From assembly GCA_004555955.1 (NCBI GenBank), contig SFJG01000011.1, positions 1-37,693 on the forward strand: a DNA stretch of 37,693 nt. Reading direction: 5' to 3'. The DNA comes from Bacteroidales bacterium (GTDB taxonomy: Bacteria > Bacteroidota > Bacteroidia > Bacteroidales > Muribaculaceae). The notes under the pieces are model-generated. The model did no database searches and had not been told where the DNA came from. It saw only the letters and a list, made by a program, of their open reading frames with translations. Positions 7,560 to 15,767 of this stretch are shown piece by piece. The position numbers and the translations under genes are program-made. How positions within the stretch are numbered: position 1 is the first letter of the stretch; the number at the start of each line of letters is the position of its first letter.

Positions 7560-9038
7560 ATGGTGATTACTGATGGTAATATTATGTTGGTGACGGCGGT
7601 GCTGCTTGCGGTGAGTGTGTTTGTTGGTAAAGCGGGCAGTAAGTTCGGTATGCCTGCTTTGCTGTTGTTTCTCTGCGTGGGTATGGTGGCGGGCGTCGAC
7701 GGGTTCGGCATTCATTTCGACAGCGCTGAGACTGTGCAACTCATCGGCATGATTTCGCTCAGCATTATTCTGTTTTCGGGCGGCGTCGACACGAAAATCA
7801 GCGAAATACGCCCCATCTGGCGCGAAGGTATTCTGCTCGCTACTCTCGGCGTGATGATTACCACTCTTATTACCGGCTGCTTTATTTTCTTCTTGCTCCG
7901 AGCAATTTCGCCTGACTATAACCTGAGTTTCTTGCAGTCGCTTCTGCTCGCCGCTATTATGTCGTCGACCGACTCTGCTTCCGTGTTCTCTATCCTAAAC
8001 AGCTCTCGCACGGGTCTAAAGCAGAATCTTAAGCCTTTGCTTGAATTCGAAAGCGGTAGCAACGACCCGATGGCTTATCTCCTTGTGGTAATTCTTATGG
8101 GTCTCGTTTCGGGCGGCGAAGAGTTCTCGTCGGGTATGCTCCTTGCGTCGCTCGGGCAGCTTGTCATGCAACTCGCTTTGGGCGCTTTGGGCGGACTTGC
8201 GGTCGGGTGGCTGTCGACACGCATCATCAACCGTCTCAACTCCGACAACGAGTTTCTCTATCCTGTAATGATGATTGCTTGCGCTTTTTTTGCTTTCTCG
8301 CTCACCGAACTTGTCGGCGGCAATGCTTACCTCGCCGTCTACATGGCGGGACTCGTTGTGGGCAACACACGTATTGCTATGAAACACACCATAACGACCG
8401 TTTTCGGCGGATTTACTTGGCTCGTGCAGATACTGATGTTTCTCTCGCTCGGGCTTCTCGTAAACCCGCACGAAATAATCGACTCGCAAATCGTTGTCCC
8501 CGGACTTCTGCTTGGTGTGTTTATGATACTGGCGGCGCGGCCGTTCGCTGTGTTTATATGCTTGCTGCCGTTCCGCAAAATCAGCTTTAAGGCGAAAGCG
8601 TTTGTCTCGTGGGTGGGACTTCGCGGCGCCGTACCTATCATCTTTGCTGCATTTGTGCTGACAAATCTTCCCGGCGCGGAATCCCGTTTTATGTTCAATA
8701 TGGTGTTTTTCATCACCATCATATCGCTCCTCGTGCAAGGAACTACCATCACGCGTATGGCGCAATGGCTTGGTCTTGACGACAAAATCAAAGAAGACGA
8801 AATCAAAATCCGGTTTCCCGACGAAATTACCGCGGTCACACGCGAGGTAGAAGTCACGGGCGCAATGCTCGACAACGGCGCAATGCTCAAAGATATAACC
8901 TTTCCGAGCAACACTCTTGTCGTTATGGTAAAGCGCGACAAACGCTATCTCGTCCCCACCGGCTCGACCGAACTTCACCTCGGCGACCGCCTCTTCATCG
9001 TTGCCGAATCGGAAAACTGTGAGAATAATGCAGGTTAA
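7560..9038 (+). CDS. CvrA/NhaP2-type potassium/proton antiporter
   Basis: The 492-residue inner-membrane protein has about 12 hydrophobic segments, beginning TDGNIMLVTAVLLAVSVF and including the ILFSGGVDTKISEIRP and SSTDSASVFSIL stretches typical of the monovalent cation:proton antiporter-1 family. The C-terminal part (about 405-485) is a soluble TrkA_C/RCK-C domain (MLDNGAMLKDITFPSN, GDRLFIVAE), the architecture of CvrA/NhaP2. It would exchange cytoplasmic potassium or sodium for protons and serve pH or volume control. The aspartates of STDSAS and the FESGSNDPMA region are the likely ion site. It is followed by the SusR-like gene after 81 bases, which has its own promoter element, so the two need not be co-transcribed. 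Confidence 0.93.
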   Translation: MVITDGNIMLVTAVLLAVSVFVGKAGSKFGMPALLLFLCVGMVAGVDGFGIHFDSAETVQLIGMISLSIILFSGGVDTKISEIRPIWREGILLATLGVMITTLITGCFIFFLLRAISPDYNLSFLQSLLLAAIMSSTDSASVFSILNSSRTGLKQNLKPLLEFESGSNDPMAYLLVVILMGLVSGGEEFSSGMLLASLGQLVMQLALGALGGLAVGWLSTRIINRLNSDNEFLYPVMMIACAFFAFSLTELVGGNAYLAVYMAGLVVGNTRIAMKHTITTVFGGFTWLVQILMFLSLGLLVNPHEIIDSQIVVPGLLLGVFMILAARPFAVFICLLPFRKISFKAKAFVSWVGLRGAVPIIFAAFVLTNLPGAESRFMFNMVFFITIISLLVQGTTITRMAQWLGLDDKIKEDEIKIRFPDEITAVTREVEVTGAMLDNGAMLKDITFPSNTLVVMVKRDKRYLVPTGSTELHLGDRLFIVAESENCENNAG

Positions 9039-9075
9039 AAAATTCTCAAAATGTCGGTTTTTTCGCAAATTTCCT

Positions 9076-9083
9076 TAAATTTG
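9076..9083 (+). promoter_or_regulatory. -7 promoter element of the SusR-like gene
   Basis: TAAATTTG fits TAnnTTTG exactly and lies 37 bases before ATG 9120. No clear TTG is seen 20 bases upstream. Its position inside the longer open frame supports the start at 9120 rather than 9051. Confidence 0.6.
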
Positions 9084-9119
9084 CAGAAACTATTAGTAAG
9101 TCCAAATACCATTGACTAT

Positions 9120-10772
9120 ATGGAAAGTATTTATTCGATAAGACGTATTTTCTTGATTACCTTTATGTTGCTTGTTGCTTTGGTTGCTTCTGCAAATAAT
9201 TCCGACTTGCTTCAGAAACTTGACGATATTATTGAAAGTAGCGATTCTATTGTTGCGGAGAAAAACAAGAGGATTGAAATAGTAAAGCAAATTGCAGCTA
9301 AGGAATCGAACTCGGAACGGCTCTTGGAACGATATAGCGAACTTAGCGAAGAATACTATGTCTTAAAATTCGACTCGGCAAAGGTTTATGTTGAAAAGGG
9401 TCTTGCTTTGGCAATAAAGACCGGCAACCAAAGGTACATTGTAGCAAATACGATAATGAAGTCAAAGTTGTTTGCCTTAGGAGGTCTCTACAGCGAGGCC
9501 ATCAACACGCTCAACACCATCGCCGCCGACAGCCTTGACCGTGACTTGATGTTCGACTACAACATTGCTTATTTTACCATCTATAGTTACTGGGCGGATT
9601 ATTGCAACGACGACACTTATTTCCCCTTGTACAGAGAAAGGGCTGTTTCTTATCTGAAGAAGGCGGTGGAGGTTATCGACAAAAACAATGAAGCATACGA
9701 CTATTATATGGGAGAATATTATGTCTATGCGGATAAGGACGACAACAAGGCGCTACAACATTATCTCAAAGCCCTGGAGCGGAACGATATGACGTCGAGA
9801 GTGTATGCCATGGCATCGTTTGCCATAGCCAACAACTACAGTGCTCACAACGATATGGAAAAGTATGAGGAATATCTTATCAAGGCGAGTATCTGCGACA
9901 TCCTCTGCTGTACGAAGGAAAATCTGGCTCTCCAATATCTTGCTATGTACTTGTTCAAACAGGGCGATGAGAACATAGAGAGGGCTCGGATTTATATCAA
10001 CTTTGCAATGGACGACGCCAAGACTTATAACAACCGTCTGCGAATTCTTGAGATATCGCAACGACTGCCGGTCATTGTCTCTACTTACCACAAAATGGTA
10101 ACAAGCCAAAACTCTTTCCTTAGATATGCGGTATGGGGCATTTCGCTTCTTGTCTTGGCTATGATTGTACTTCTGTTTTTCATTTTCAGGCAAAACAAGT
10201 TATTGACGAAAAGGAGACACGAGCTACACGTCAGCAACGACTTGCTAACGGAAACAATCGAGCGTCTGAATCGTGCCAACGAACAATTGCTCGACACCAA
10301 CCGCAAGCGCGAGGGGCTTGCAAAACTCTATATTGACCTTTGTGCCAAATATATCGACCGGATTGCGAAAATGAAGATTATGGTGCAAAGAAAAATCAAG
10401 GCTAATCAAATAAACGACCTGTTGAGTCATATTTCTTCGTCGAAATTCAACCAAGAGGAAGCCGACACGTTCTTGAAACGGTTCGACGAGGCGTTCCTGA
10501 ATCTTTATCCTTCGTTTGTTACGGAATTTAACACACTGTTGAAAGAGGATATGCAGATTGTAATCAAGAAGCCTAAAACCTTAACTACCGAACTGCGTAT
10601 CTTTGCGCTTATCCGTTTGGGGGTAAAAGACAGTTCGGAGATTGCAGCCCTGCTCTACTACACTCCGCGCACCATCTACAACTATCGTTCGGCGTTTAAG
10701 AACAAAGCCATCGACCGCGAGTCGTTTGAGCAACAAGTGTGTATGCTCTGCACGGTAATCAACGACAAATAA
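9120..10772 (+). CDS. SusR-like membrane-bound transcription regulator (DUF6377-type)
   Basis: The 550-residue protein has a signal/anchor sequence (RRIFLITFMLLVALVASA), a periplasmic helical region with tetratricopeptide-like repeats (about 30-325), a single transmembrane segment (about 336-357, ISLLVLAMIVLLFFIF), a coiled-coil stretch (RRHELHVSNDLL...) and a C-terminal DNA-binding part. The end has LRIFALIRLGVKDSSEIAALL followed by YYTPRTIYNYRS, a LuxR-like helix-turn-helix. This is the plan of SusR, the Bacteroides regulator that senses maltose-type sugars in the periplasm and activates sus genes. It points toward the 3' end of the glucan operon (convergent), so the likely target is the susC promoter near 25850. 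The start at 9120 gives a clean signal sequence and follows a -7 box. Confidence 0.88.
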   Translation: MESIYSIRRIFLITFMLLVALVASANNSDLLQKLDDIIESSDSIVAEKNKRIEIVKQIAAKESNSERLLERYSELSEEYYVLKFDSAKVYVEKGLALAIKTGNQRYIVANTIMKSKLFALGGLYSEAINTLNTIAADSLDRDLMFDYNIAYFTIYSYWADYCNDDTYFPLYRERAVSYLKKAVEVIDKNNEAYDYYMGEYYVYADKDDNKALQHYLKALERNDMTSRVYAMASFAIANNYSAHNDMEKYEEYLIKASICDILCCTKENLALQYLAMYLFKQGDENIERARIYINFAMDDAKTYNNRLRILEISQRLPVIVSTYHKMVTSQNSFLRYAVWGISLLVLAMIVLLFFIFRQNKLLTKRRHELHVSNDLLTETIERLNRANEQLLDTNRKREGLAKLYIDLCAKYIDRIAKMKIMVQRKIKANQINDLLSHISSSKFNQEEADTFLKRFDEAFLNLYPSFVTEFNTLLKEDMQIVIKKPKTLTTELRIFALIRLGVKDSSEIAALLYYTPRTIYNYRSAFKNKAIDRESFEQQVCMLCTVINDK

Positions 10773-10817
10773 GAGTCCGGTCACGTCGCTACTTCGACGA
10801 AACCGGACACTCCAAAA
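10773..10817. terminator. Hairpin between convergent regulator and glucan operon
   Basis: GTCCGGT at 10775-10781 pairs with ACCGGAC at 10802-10808, with an inner CGTCG/CGACG helix. It begins right after the regulator stop codon and lies 20 bases from the end of the opposing operon. It has no strong T tract, so termination activity is inferred from position. Confidence 0.6.
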
Positions 10818-10837
10818 ATTACCTAATCTACGGGCTC

Positions 10838-11728
10838 TTACTTGACGATGATTTTACGTGTCTTTGAGCCGCATTTTTCGATATACAAACCGGGGCAAAG
10901 AGTGCTGCCCGACACACGGTTGCCTTTCAAGTCGTAGACAACAGCCTCAGCGTTCGATTCCGTTTCGAGAGTGGAAACGCTACTGGAGTCGGCTTTAATA
11001 ATTGAAATGGACATATTGACAACATCAACCGTTACTTTATATTTGTCGGCTGTAGTGATATTCCACTTGTTATCGTCGCCACCGAACACCATCTTAGCAT
11101 CGTTAGCAGCGTCGCGTTGATAGAAAGTTTGTCCGTAACCTGTTTGGTTGTTTACCGCGATTTTCATTTCACCTTCGACGAGGTTGACAGTAGCTGTGAA
11201 CACTGTAGGATTGTCGGGAGTGGGAGAAAGCATAGTGCCGTCGCCGAGGCTCCAACCGCCGGGAGTGGCTGAGCCGACAAGCCAAAGAGCGGTGTGGTTC
11301 AACGCATTATCCTGATAAGCGGCTTTATTAACGACAATTGTCTTGGCTGCGAGGTCGCAAACGATATCGTAGTTGGCTTGTTCGCTTACTTGGAACTTGT
11401 TGTCGTTGGAGTTTTCTTCGCTTGAAACGAGAGGAGTTGCTGTGCCTTCAGTGAGAGTAACACCGGTGTCGCCTGCACGATATTCAAGGTTACCCCAATC
11501 AGTAGCTGTGAGAAACTTAAAATCGCTGTTCGCTTTGAGGTTGACAGTTGCTTTGAACACATCGGGAGCATCTGCTGTGTTGAGCATCACTACGCTGTTG
11601 TCGATTGACCAGCCACCCCAAACACCATCTCCGACAATGAGAAGACGGTCGGCTGCGTTGGCTGTTAATGCACTTGCTGCTAAAAGGATGCAGCCTAAAA
11701 ATCTCTGTGTAAATGTTTTGACTTTCAT
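10838..11728 (-). CDS. SusE/F-like carbohydrate-binding protein, two domains, with T9SS-like tail
   Basis: The 296-residue protein has a standard signal peptide (LGCILLAASALTANA) and no lipobox cysteine. Two repeats follow: one starting LLIVGDGVWGGWSIDN (about 28-135) and one starting LWLVGSATPGGWSLGD (about 147-250). Each begins with the G(D/S)xxPxGW signature and ends in a strand before the next repeat, as in the starch-binding modules of SusE and SusF. The C-terminus (VVYDLKGNRVSG...GLYIEK...KIIVK) resembles a type A sorting domain of the type IX secretion system. It is last in the operon, 22 bases after a similar protein. The ligand is probably an alpha-glucan, inferred from context. Confidence 0.85.
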   Translation of the reverse strand: MKVKTFTQRFLGCILLAASALTANAADRLLIVGDGVWGGWSIDNSVVMLNTADAPDVFKATVNLKANSDFKFLTATDWGNLEYRAGDTGVTLTEGTATPLVSSEENSNDNKFQVSEQANYDIVCDLAAKTIVVNKAAYQDNALNHTALWLVGSATPGGWSLGDGTMLSPTPDNPTVFTATVNLVEGEMKIAVNNQTGYGQTFYQRDAANDAKMVFGGDDNKWNITTADKYKVTVDVVNMSISIIKADSSSVSTLETESNAEAVVYDLKGNRVSGSTLCPGLYIEKCGSKTRKIIVK

Positions 11729-11750
11729 ATTATTATGATTTTTGGAGTTA

Positions 11751-13148
11751 TTATTTAATCGCTACTTTTCGGCATAATGTCCGGTTGGAGTTCATCACGC
11801 TTACGATATATATACCGTCGACAAGAGGACGCGATGTGAAGGGATGCGCAGCCGAGGCTCTGCCTTTGCAAACTGTCTGTCCGCTGATGGCGGTCACCAC
11901 GACGTCGGCAGGCGTTTCTGCTGCGGTCACTACTACCGACGAGGATGAAACGCCGACCCCGATTTTGTCTTCGCCAACGACGCTGACACTCCCTTTTGCA
12001 TCAGTCTCTTCTGCAAGGACGCTTTCTGTGCTAAGCAATTCGCCACGAATGGTCTCCTTGACTGTATTGAGGGTGATGCGGTAGTAGCCGGGTTGTGAAA
12101 TTGTCCACTTCACGTCGGGACCGCCCGTTGAACGGTAGCTGCTCTCGCCGATTATTGTATGGTCGGCTTCGTAAGGATGGAAGTTGATACTAAACCAGTC
12201 CTGAGCGGTGAGTATCTTAAATTTATTGGGCTCTTCGCGGCTTTCGCCCCAGTCGGGCTTGAGTGTTCCTTCCCAAACCACCTCCTCGGGAGACGATGTT
12301 GAAGCGGAGAAACGTATGGATTGCGGGTCGGTCCAGTAGTTCCAGCCTAATGGGCAGCAACCGCCAACTATGTACAACTCACGATACCGTTGGTTAAAAC
12401 GTGCAAATACATTATTGTTTTCCACCAAGGCGTAGATGGTGTATGTGCCGGGAAGGCTCACGCTCCAACCCTGGCGGGAAGAGGTTGTTGCCGACGTTAT
12501 AAGCGAAGATGTGTAACCGTCACCGAATGTTATGTCGACACCATCGAACAGCGGGAGGTAACAGGTTGTGGCTGACCCGATTTCCGGGGTGTCGATAAGG
12601 ATGACGTTGCCCGGAGATAGTGTTAGGGAGGCTTTGAACTCTGAACCGCCCAAAAGTGGCAATTCCACTATTTTGCCACCGAGAGCCGAGCCTGTGGCAT
12701 AGAGAGTTGCAGGAAGGCTGACGGCGTCTTCTTTTTCGTTTACCGACATCATCATAGTGTTCAAGTCGACGTAGATGGTGTAGTCGGCGGTGGCGGCGGG
12801 TACGAACTTGAAGTCTTTGCTGCCATCGAGCGTCCAGTCGGCAACGAAGGTCAACGAGTATGTGTTGCCTGCCGAAACAGACTGTCCGCAAACGGTACCG
12901 AAGATATGCTTTGAGAAGCTACGGTTGTTGATAAACTTAAACTCACGTCCGCTCTCAAGTTGCCCTGTCCAGCGGAATACGCCATCTGCTATGCGTTCCA
13001 TTTCGGGGGTCGCGTTCACATCCCACTTATAAGGAGTTGCGTCACCGATTATGTAGAGCTGCGACAGTTCCATAGAGTTTGACATGTCTGCCGCTGCGCC
13101 ACAAATAGACATGCAAAAGAAACAAAATAGGAAAAACTGTTTTTTCAT
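11751..13148 (-). CDS. SusE/F-like carbohydrate-binding protein, three domains, with T9SS-like tail
   Basis: The 465-residue protein has a signal peptide (FFLFCFFCMSICGAAA) and three divergent SusE/F-like modules. The first (about 31-140) starts LYIIGDATPYKWDV, the second (about 144-252) starts LYATGSALGG, and the third (about 256-370) starts LYIVGGCCPLGW. The second lacks the usual tryptophan after the G-x-x-P motif and may not bind sugar. The last 60 residues (TAISGQTVCKG...GIYIVSV...RKVAIK) look like a T9SS type A sorting tail. It follows GH31 by 15 bases and precedes the two-domain protein by 22, so it is part of the glucan operon. An outer-membrane or secreted glycan-binding role is inferred. 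Confidence 0.82.
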   Translation of the reverse strand: MKKQFFLFCFFCMSICGAAADMSNSMELSQLYIIGDATPYKWDVNATPEMERIADGVFRWTGQLESGREFKFINNRSFSKHIFGTVCGQSVSAGNTYSLTFVADWTLDGSKDFKFVPAATADYTIYVDLNTMMMSVNEKEDAVSLPATLYATGSALGGKIVELPLLGGSEFKASLTLSPGNVILIDTPEIGSATTCYLPLFDGVDITFGDGYTSSLITSATTSSRQGWSVSLPGTYTIYALVENNNVFARFNQRYRELYIVGGCCPLGWNYWTDPQSIRFSASTSSPEEVVWEGTLKPDWGESREEPNKFKILTAQDWFSINFHPYEADHTIIGESSYRSTGGPDVKWTISQPGYYRITLNTVKETIRGELLSTESVLAEETDAKGSVSVVGEDKIGVGVSSSSVVVTAAETPADVVVTAISGQTVCKGRASAAHPFTSRPLVDGIYIVSVMNSNRTLCRKVAIK

Positions 13149-13163
13149 ACTGTCTAAGATTTA

Positions 13164-15767
13164 TCAATTGTTGATGAATTTGCAGATATACGTACGGTCG
13201 TCTGCCACCACCCTGCTTATATATAGCTGTGGCGACAGCTTTGAAAGGTCGATGCTGAAACTGTTTACTTTATTGTAGGTTTGTTCGAGCATCTGCTTTC
13301 CTAAGGAATTGCATACCGTTACTGCAACGTTCCGAGTCACTTGAGGAAAAGTCGCAATGAGACAGCGGCGCTGAGCGTCATAGCTGACTTTTGAAGAAGA
13401 ACCGGAAATAGCATCTATTGCGGTATTTCCGTAGTATTCAACGACAACATTAGTCTCAGAAGAACAAGCAGTCATTGGAACTTCGAAAGTGACACACTGC
13501 TTGGCAGCATCGAAGCTGTAATCCGTAACATTACCGTTGACCTTGACAGAACGCGGCTCTGCGCTGTTGTAGATACGCATCTCGTAGGAACGCGAAACGG
13601 GCGCTTTGCTGTATGTTCCCTGACGTGCTGAAATCACATAGACAGCCTTGTTGCCTGAAAGGGTCTGGGTGAAAAGCGTGGTTGCATAATTAGTGTCGTA
13701 ATCAGCATTGTTGCCATCGTCCTCGTAAAGATTAAAAGAACCGTTTGAACCTGCTACGACGTTGAGCACCAGTTTGTCAGGACGCTCCGTAACGTTCATC
13801 ACCGTCTCGGGATTGTAGGGAATGATGGCTCCCTGACGGAAGAAGTAGGGTATTTGTGCATCTGTATACTCTATGGTTCGCTTGCACGGACCTTGTATCA
13901 GTTCGTTGGTAGCGACGCTCCACCACTTGCCCTCCGGGAACCATATCTCTTTCGATGTCAGCCCGTTTGCCTGTGCACTCGTCGTGATAGGCGCAACAAG
14001 GATGTCGTTGCCGAACATATATTCGCCATCGTATTCATAAGCCTCATCAGCGTCCGGATAGTCGTAATAGAGCGGACGGCACAGGCATATTCCTGTATCG
14101 TAAGCCTCGCGAGCCATCGTGTAGAGATAGGGGAAGAGCGAATAGCGAAGGCGCACGGCATCGAGAATGAGTGGGAAATTGGGGAATTTCCATATACGCC
14201 GCTCTATGCGCGAATCGGCTGTAGCATGTGTACGGAATATCGGTGTAAATACTCCGAACTGTATCCAACGCAACACGAGGTTGGGGTTGTTGATGAGTTC
14301 GTCGTTGCTGTACATGTGCCCGCCAAGGTCGTGACCCCAATAGCCATAGCCTACATTTGAGGCTGTGGCGGTAAAATAGGGCTCAAAAGCAAGTGCCTCG
14401 TAGCTGATGTTGGCATCGCCCGAAAAGCCTATCTGGTAACGGTGACTGCCAAGACCTCCCCAACGATGGAAAATAACGGGGCGTTGGTTGCGTTTCTTTG
14501 CTTCGTTGAAGAAGACATGGTTGCACCAGAATGTCTCGCTGAGCGAATTGGTGTAAGGACTGGTGAGATACTGCTGCCAGTCGAGCCACCAGAAGTCTAC
14601 GCCTTCTTGCTCGTGGTCGCGGATGATTGTCGAGAAGAACGACTTTGTGAAATCCGGCCAATCGAGACTCCAATTGATATTATCCTTGCCATCGTTGAGA
14701 TACTTACCTGAAAGTTGGCTCTGCATTTGGTCGAAATAGGTCGGCGACTCTGTTTTGTTGATGCCGTCGGCGGGATGCAGGTTAAGCGCTGTCTTGAAGT
14801 TAGCAGCATGCATGTCGCTGAGCAATCCGACAGGATCCGGGATGAGGTTTGTATTCCACGACCAACCTGTCCAGCCTCCACGTCCCGCCGACATGCTTGA
14901 GGCATTGCCGTTCCAGTGCCAGTCCATATCAAGAATCATGACATCGGTAGGGATGTTGTTGCTCTTCAAGTCGCTCATTATCTGCCTGTAGTCGTCGGCA
15001 GAATAGGATGCGTATTTACTATACCAATATCCAAAGACATAATCAGGGGGCAGTGGAATTCGTCCGGCAATGCTGATATAATCGGCTATTGCTTTGCGAT
15101 AGTTCTTGCCGTAGCCTAAGAGATATACGTCCATGGCATGGGAGTCTGTACGATTGTCCCACCATGGATAGCCCATGTCGGCATTGGGAACGAGTGCGTA
15201 GGAGCGTCCGCCGTCGGAACGCACGGCACTCCATGAATCGTCGACAACAGCCCATCCCGAACGCGAGATGACACCCATCTCCATTTCCGAGCGCTTGCTG
15301 TCGCCCATCAGTCCGTCGAGGGTGCGGCATGTGCCTTTAAGGTTCAGCGGGTCGGGCTTGCCCGGATACCACAGGGTGGATGTTCCGTTGTTGTCGATGG
15401 TGACTGACAGGTTGTCGGGCGAAGCCGGAACGGTACGCGGGTCGTATCCCTTGCGATACTTGAGTTTCAGACGGTCGGTGGTGATATAGAGATATGTACC
15501 ATCGTCGACTGTCGTAAACGGCACCAAATCGAGGTTGCGGTTCACTACGGTGAATGTGGCGCGGTCTTCGAATTGTCCTGTGCTACTGTATTCTATTCGA
15601 ATCATCTCCGGAGTAAGGACCGTAAACCGTGCGTTTCCACTCACCACCATAGCTTCGCTCTTTGCTACGGGGTTGTCGGCATTGCTTTGTGCACCCGCCG
15701 AGAAAACCGACAATACACTTAGCAGGGTTGTTACAACCCTAAATGCAGATATTCTATTCATTCTCAT
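13164..15767 (-). CDS. GH31 alpha-glucosidase family enzyme, exported
   Basis: This 867-residue retaining alpha-glycosidase releases terminal alpha-linked sugars, most often glucose. After a signal peptide (TTLLSVLSVFSAGA) come the GH31 N-terminal beta domain (about 30-235) and the TIM barrel starting PPDYVFGYWYSKYASY. The likely nucleophile is Asp396 in DFWWLDWQQ and the acid/base Asp451 in GFSGDANISYE, followed by GYGYWGHDLGGHM. The WWLDWQQ variant marks the subgroup common in gut bacteria; substrate is not fixed by it. The last 75 residues (VTVCNSLGKQML...LYISRVV...CKFI) form a T9SS-like tail. Its start codon overlaps the susB stop (TAATG), showing translational coupling. Confidence 0.93.
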   Translation of the reverse strand: MRMNRISAFRVVTTLLSVLSVFSAGAQSNADNPVAKSEAMVVSGNARFTVLTPEMIRIEYSSTGQFEDRATFTVVNRNLDLVPFTTVDDGTYLYITTDRLKLKYRKGYDPRTVPASPDNLSVTIDNNGTSTLWYPGKPDPLNLKGTCRTLDGLMGDSKRSEMEMGVISRSGWAVVDDSWSAVRSDGGRSYALVPNADMGYPWWDNRTDSHAMDVYLLGYGKNYRKAIADYISIAGRIPLPPDYVFGYWYSKYASYSADDYRQIMSDLKSNNIPTDVMILDMDWHWNGNASSMSAGRGGWTGWSWNTNLIPDPVGLLSDMHAANFKTALNLHPADGINKTESPTYFDQMQSQLSGKYLNDGKDNINWSLDWPDFTKSFFSTIIRDHEQEGVDFWWLDWQQYLTSPYTNSLSETFWCNHVFFNEAKKRNQRPVIFHRWGGLGSHRYQIGFSGDANISYEALAFEPYFTATASNVGYGYWGHDLGGHMYSNDELINNPNLVLRWIQFGVFTPIFRTHATADSRIERRIWKFPNFPLILDAVRLRYSLFPYLYTMAREAYDTGICLCRPLYYDYPDADEAYEYDGEYMFGNDILVAPITTSAQANGLTSKEIWFPEGKWWSVATNELIQGPCKRTIEYTDAQIPYFFRQGAIIPYNPETVMNVTERPDKLVLNVVAGSNGSFNLYEDDGNNADYDTNYATTLFTQTLSGNKAVYVISARQGTYSKAPVSRSYEMRIYNSAEPRSVKVNGNVTDYSFDAAKQCVTFEVPMTACSSETNVVVEYYGNTAIDAISGSSSKVSYDAQRRCLIATFPQVTRNVAVTVCNSLGKQMLEQTYNKVNSFSIDLSKLSPQLYISRVVADDRTYICKFINN

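Noticed and set aside
8016..9068. Minus-strand frame of 350 codons opposite the antiporter gene
   Set aside because: Highly charged low-complexity product lying antisense to a clear transporter.
9051..9119. Longer start of the SusR-like gene at 9051
   Set aside because: The region holds the -7 promoter element, so it is upstream of the transcript start, and the shorter start gives a proper signal sequence.
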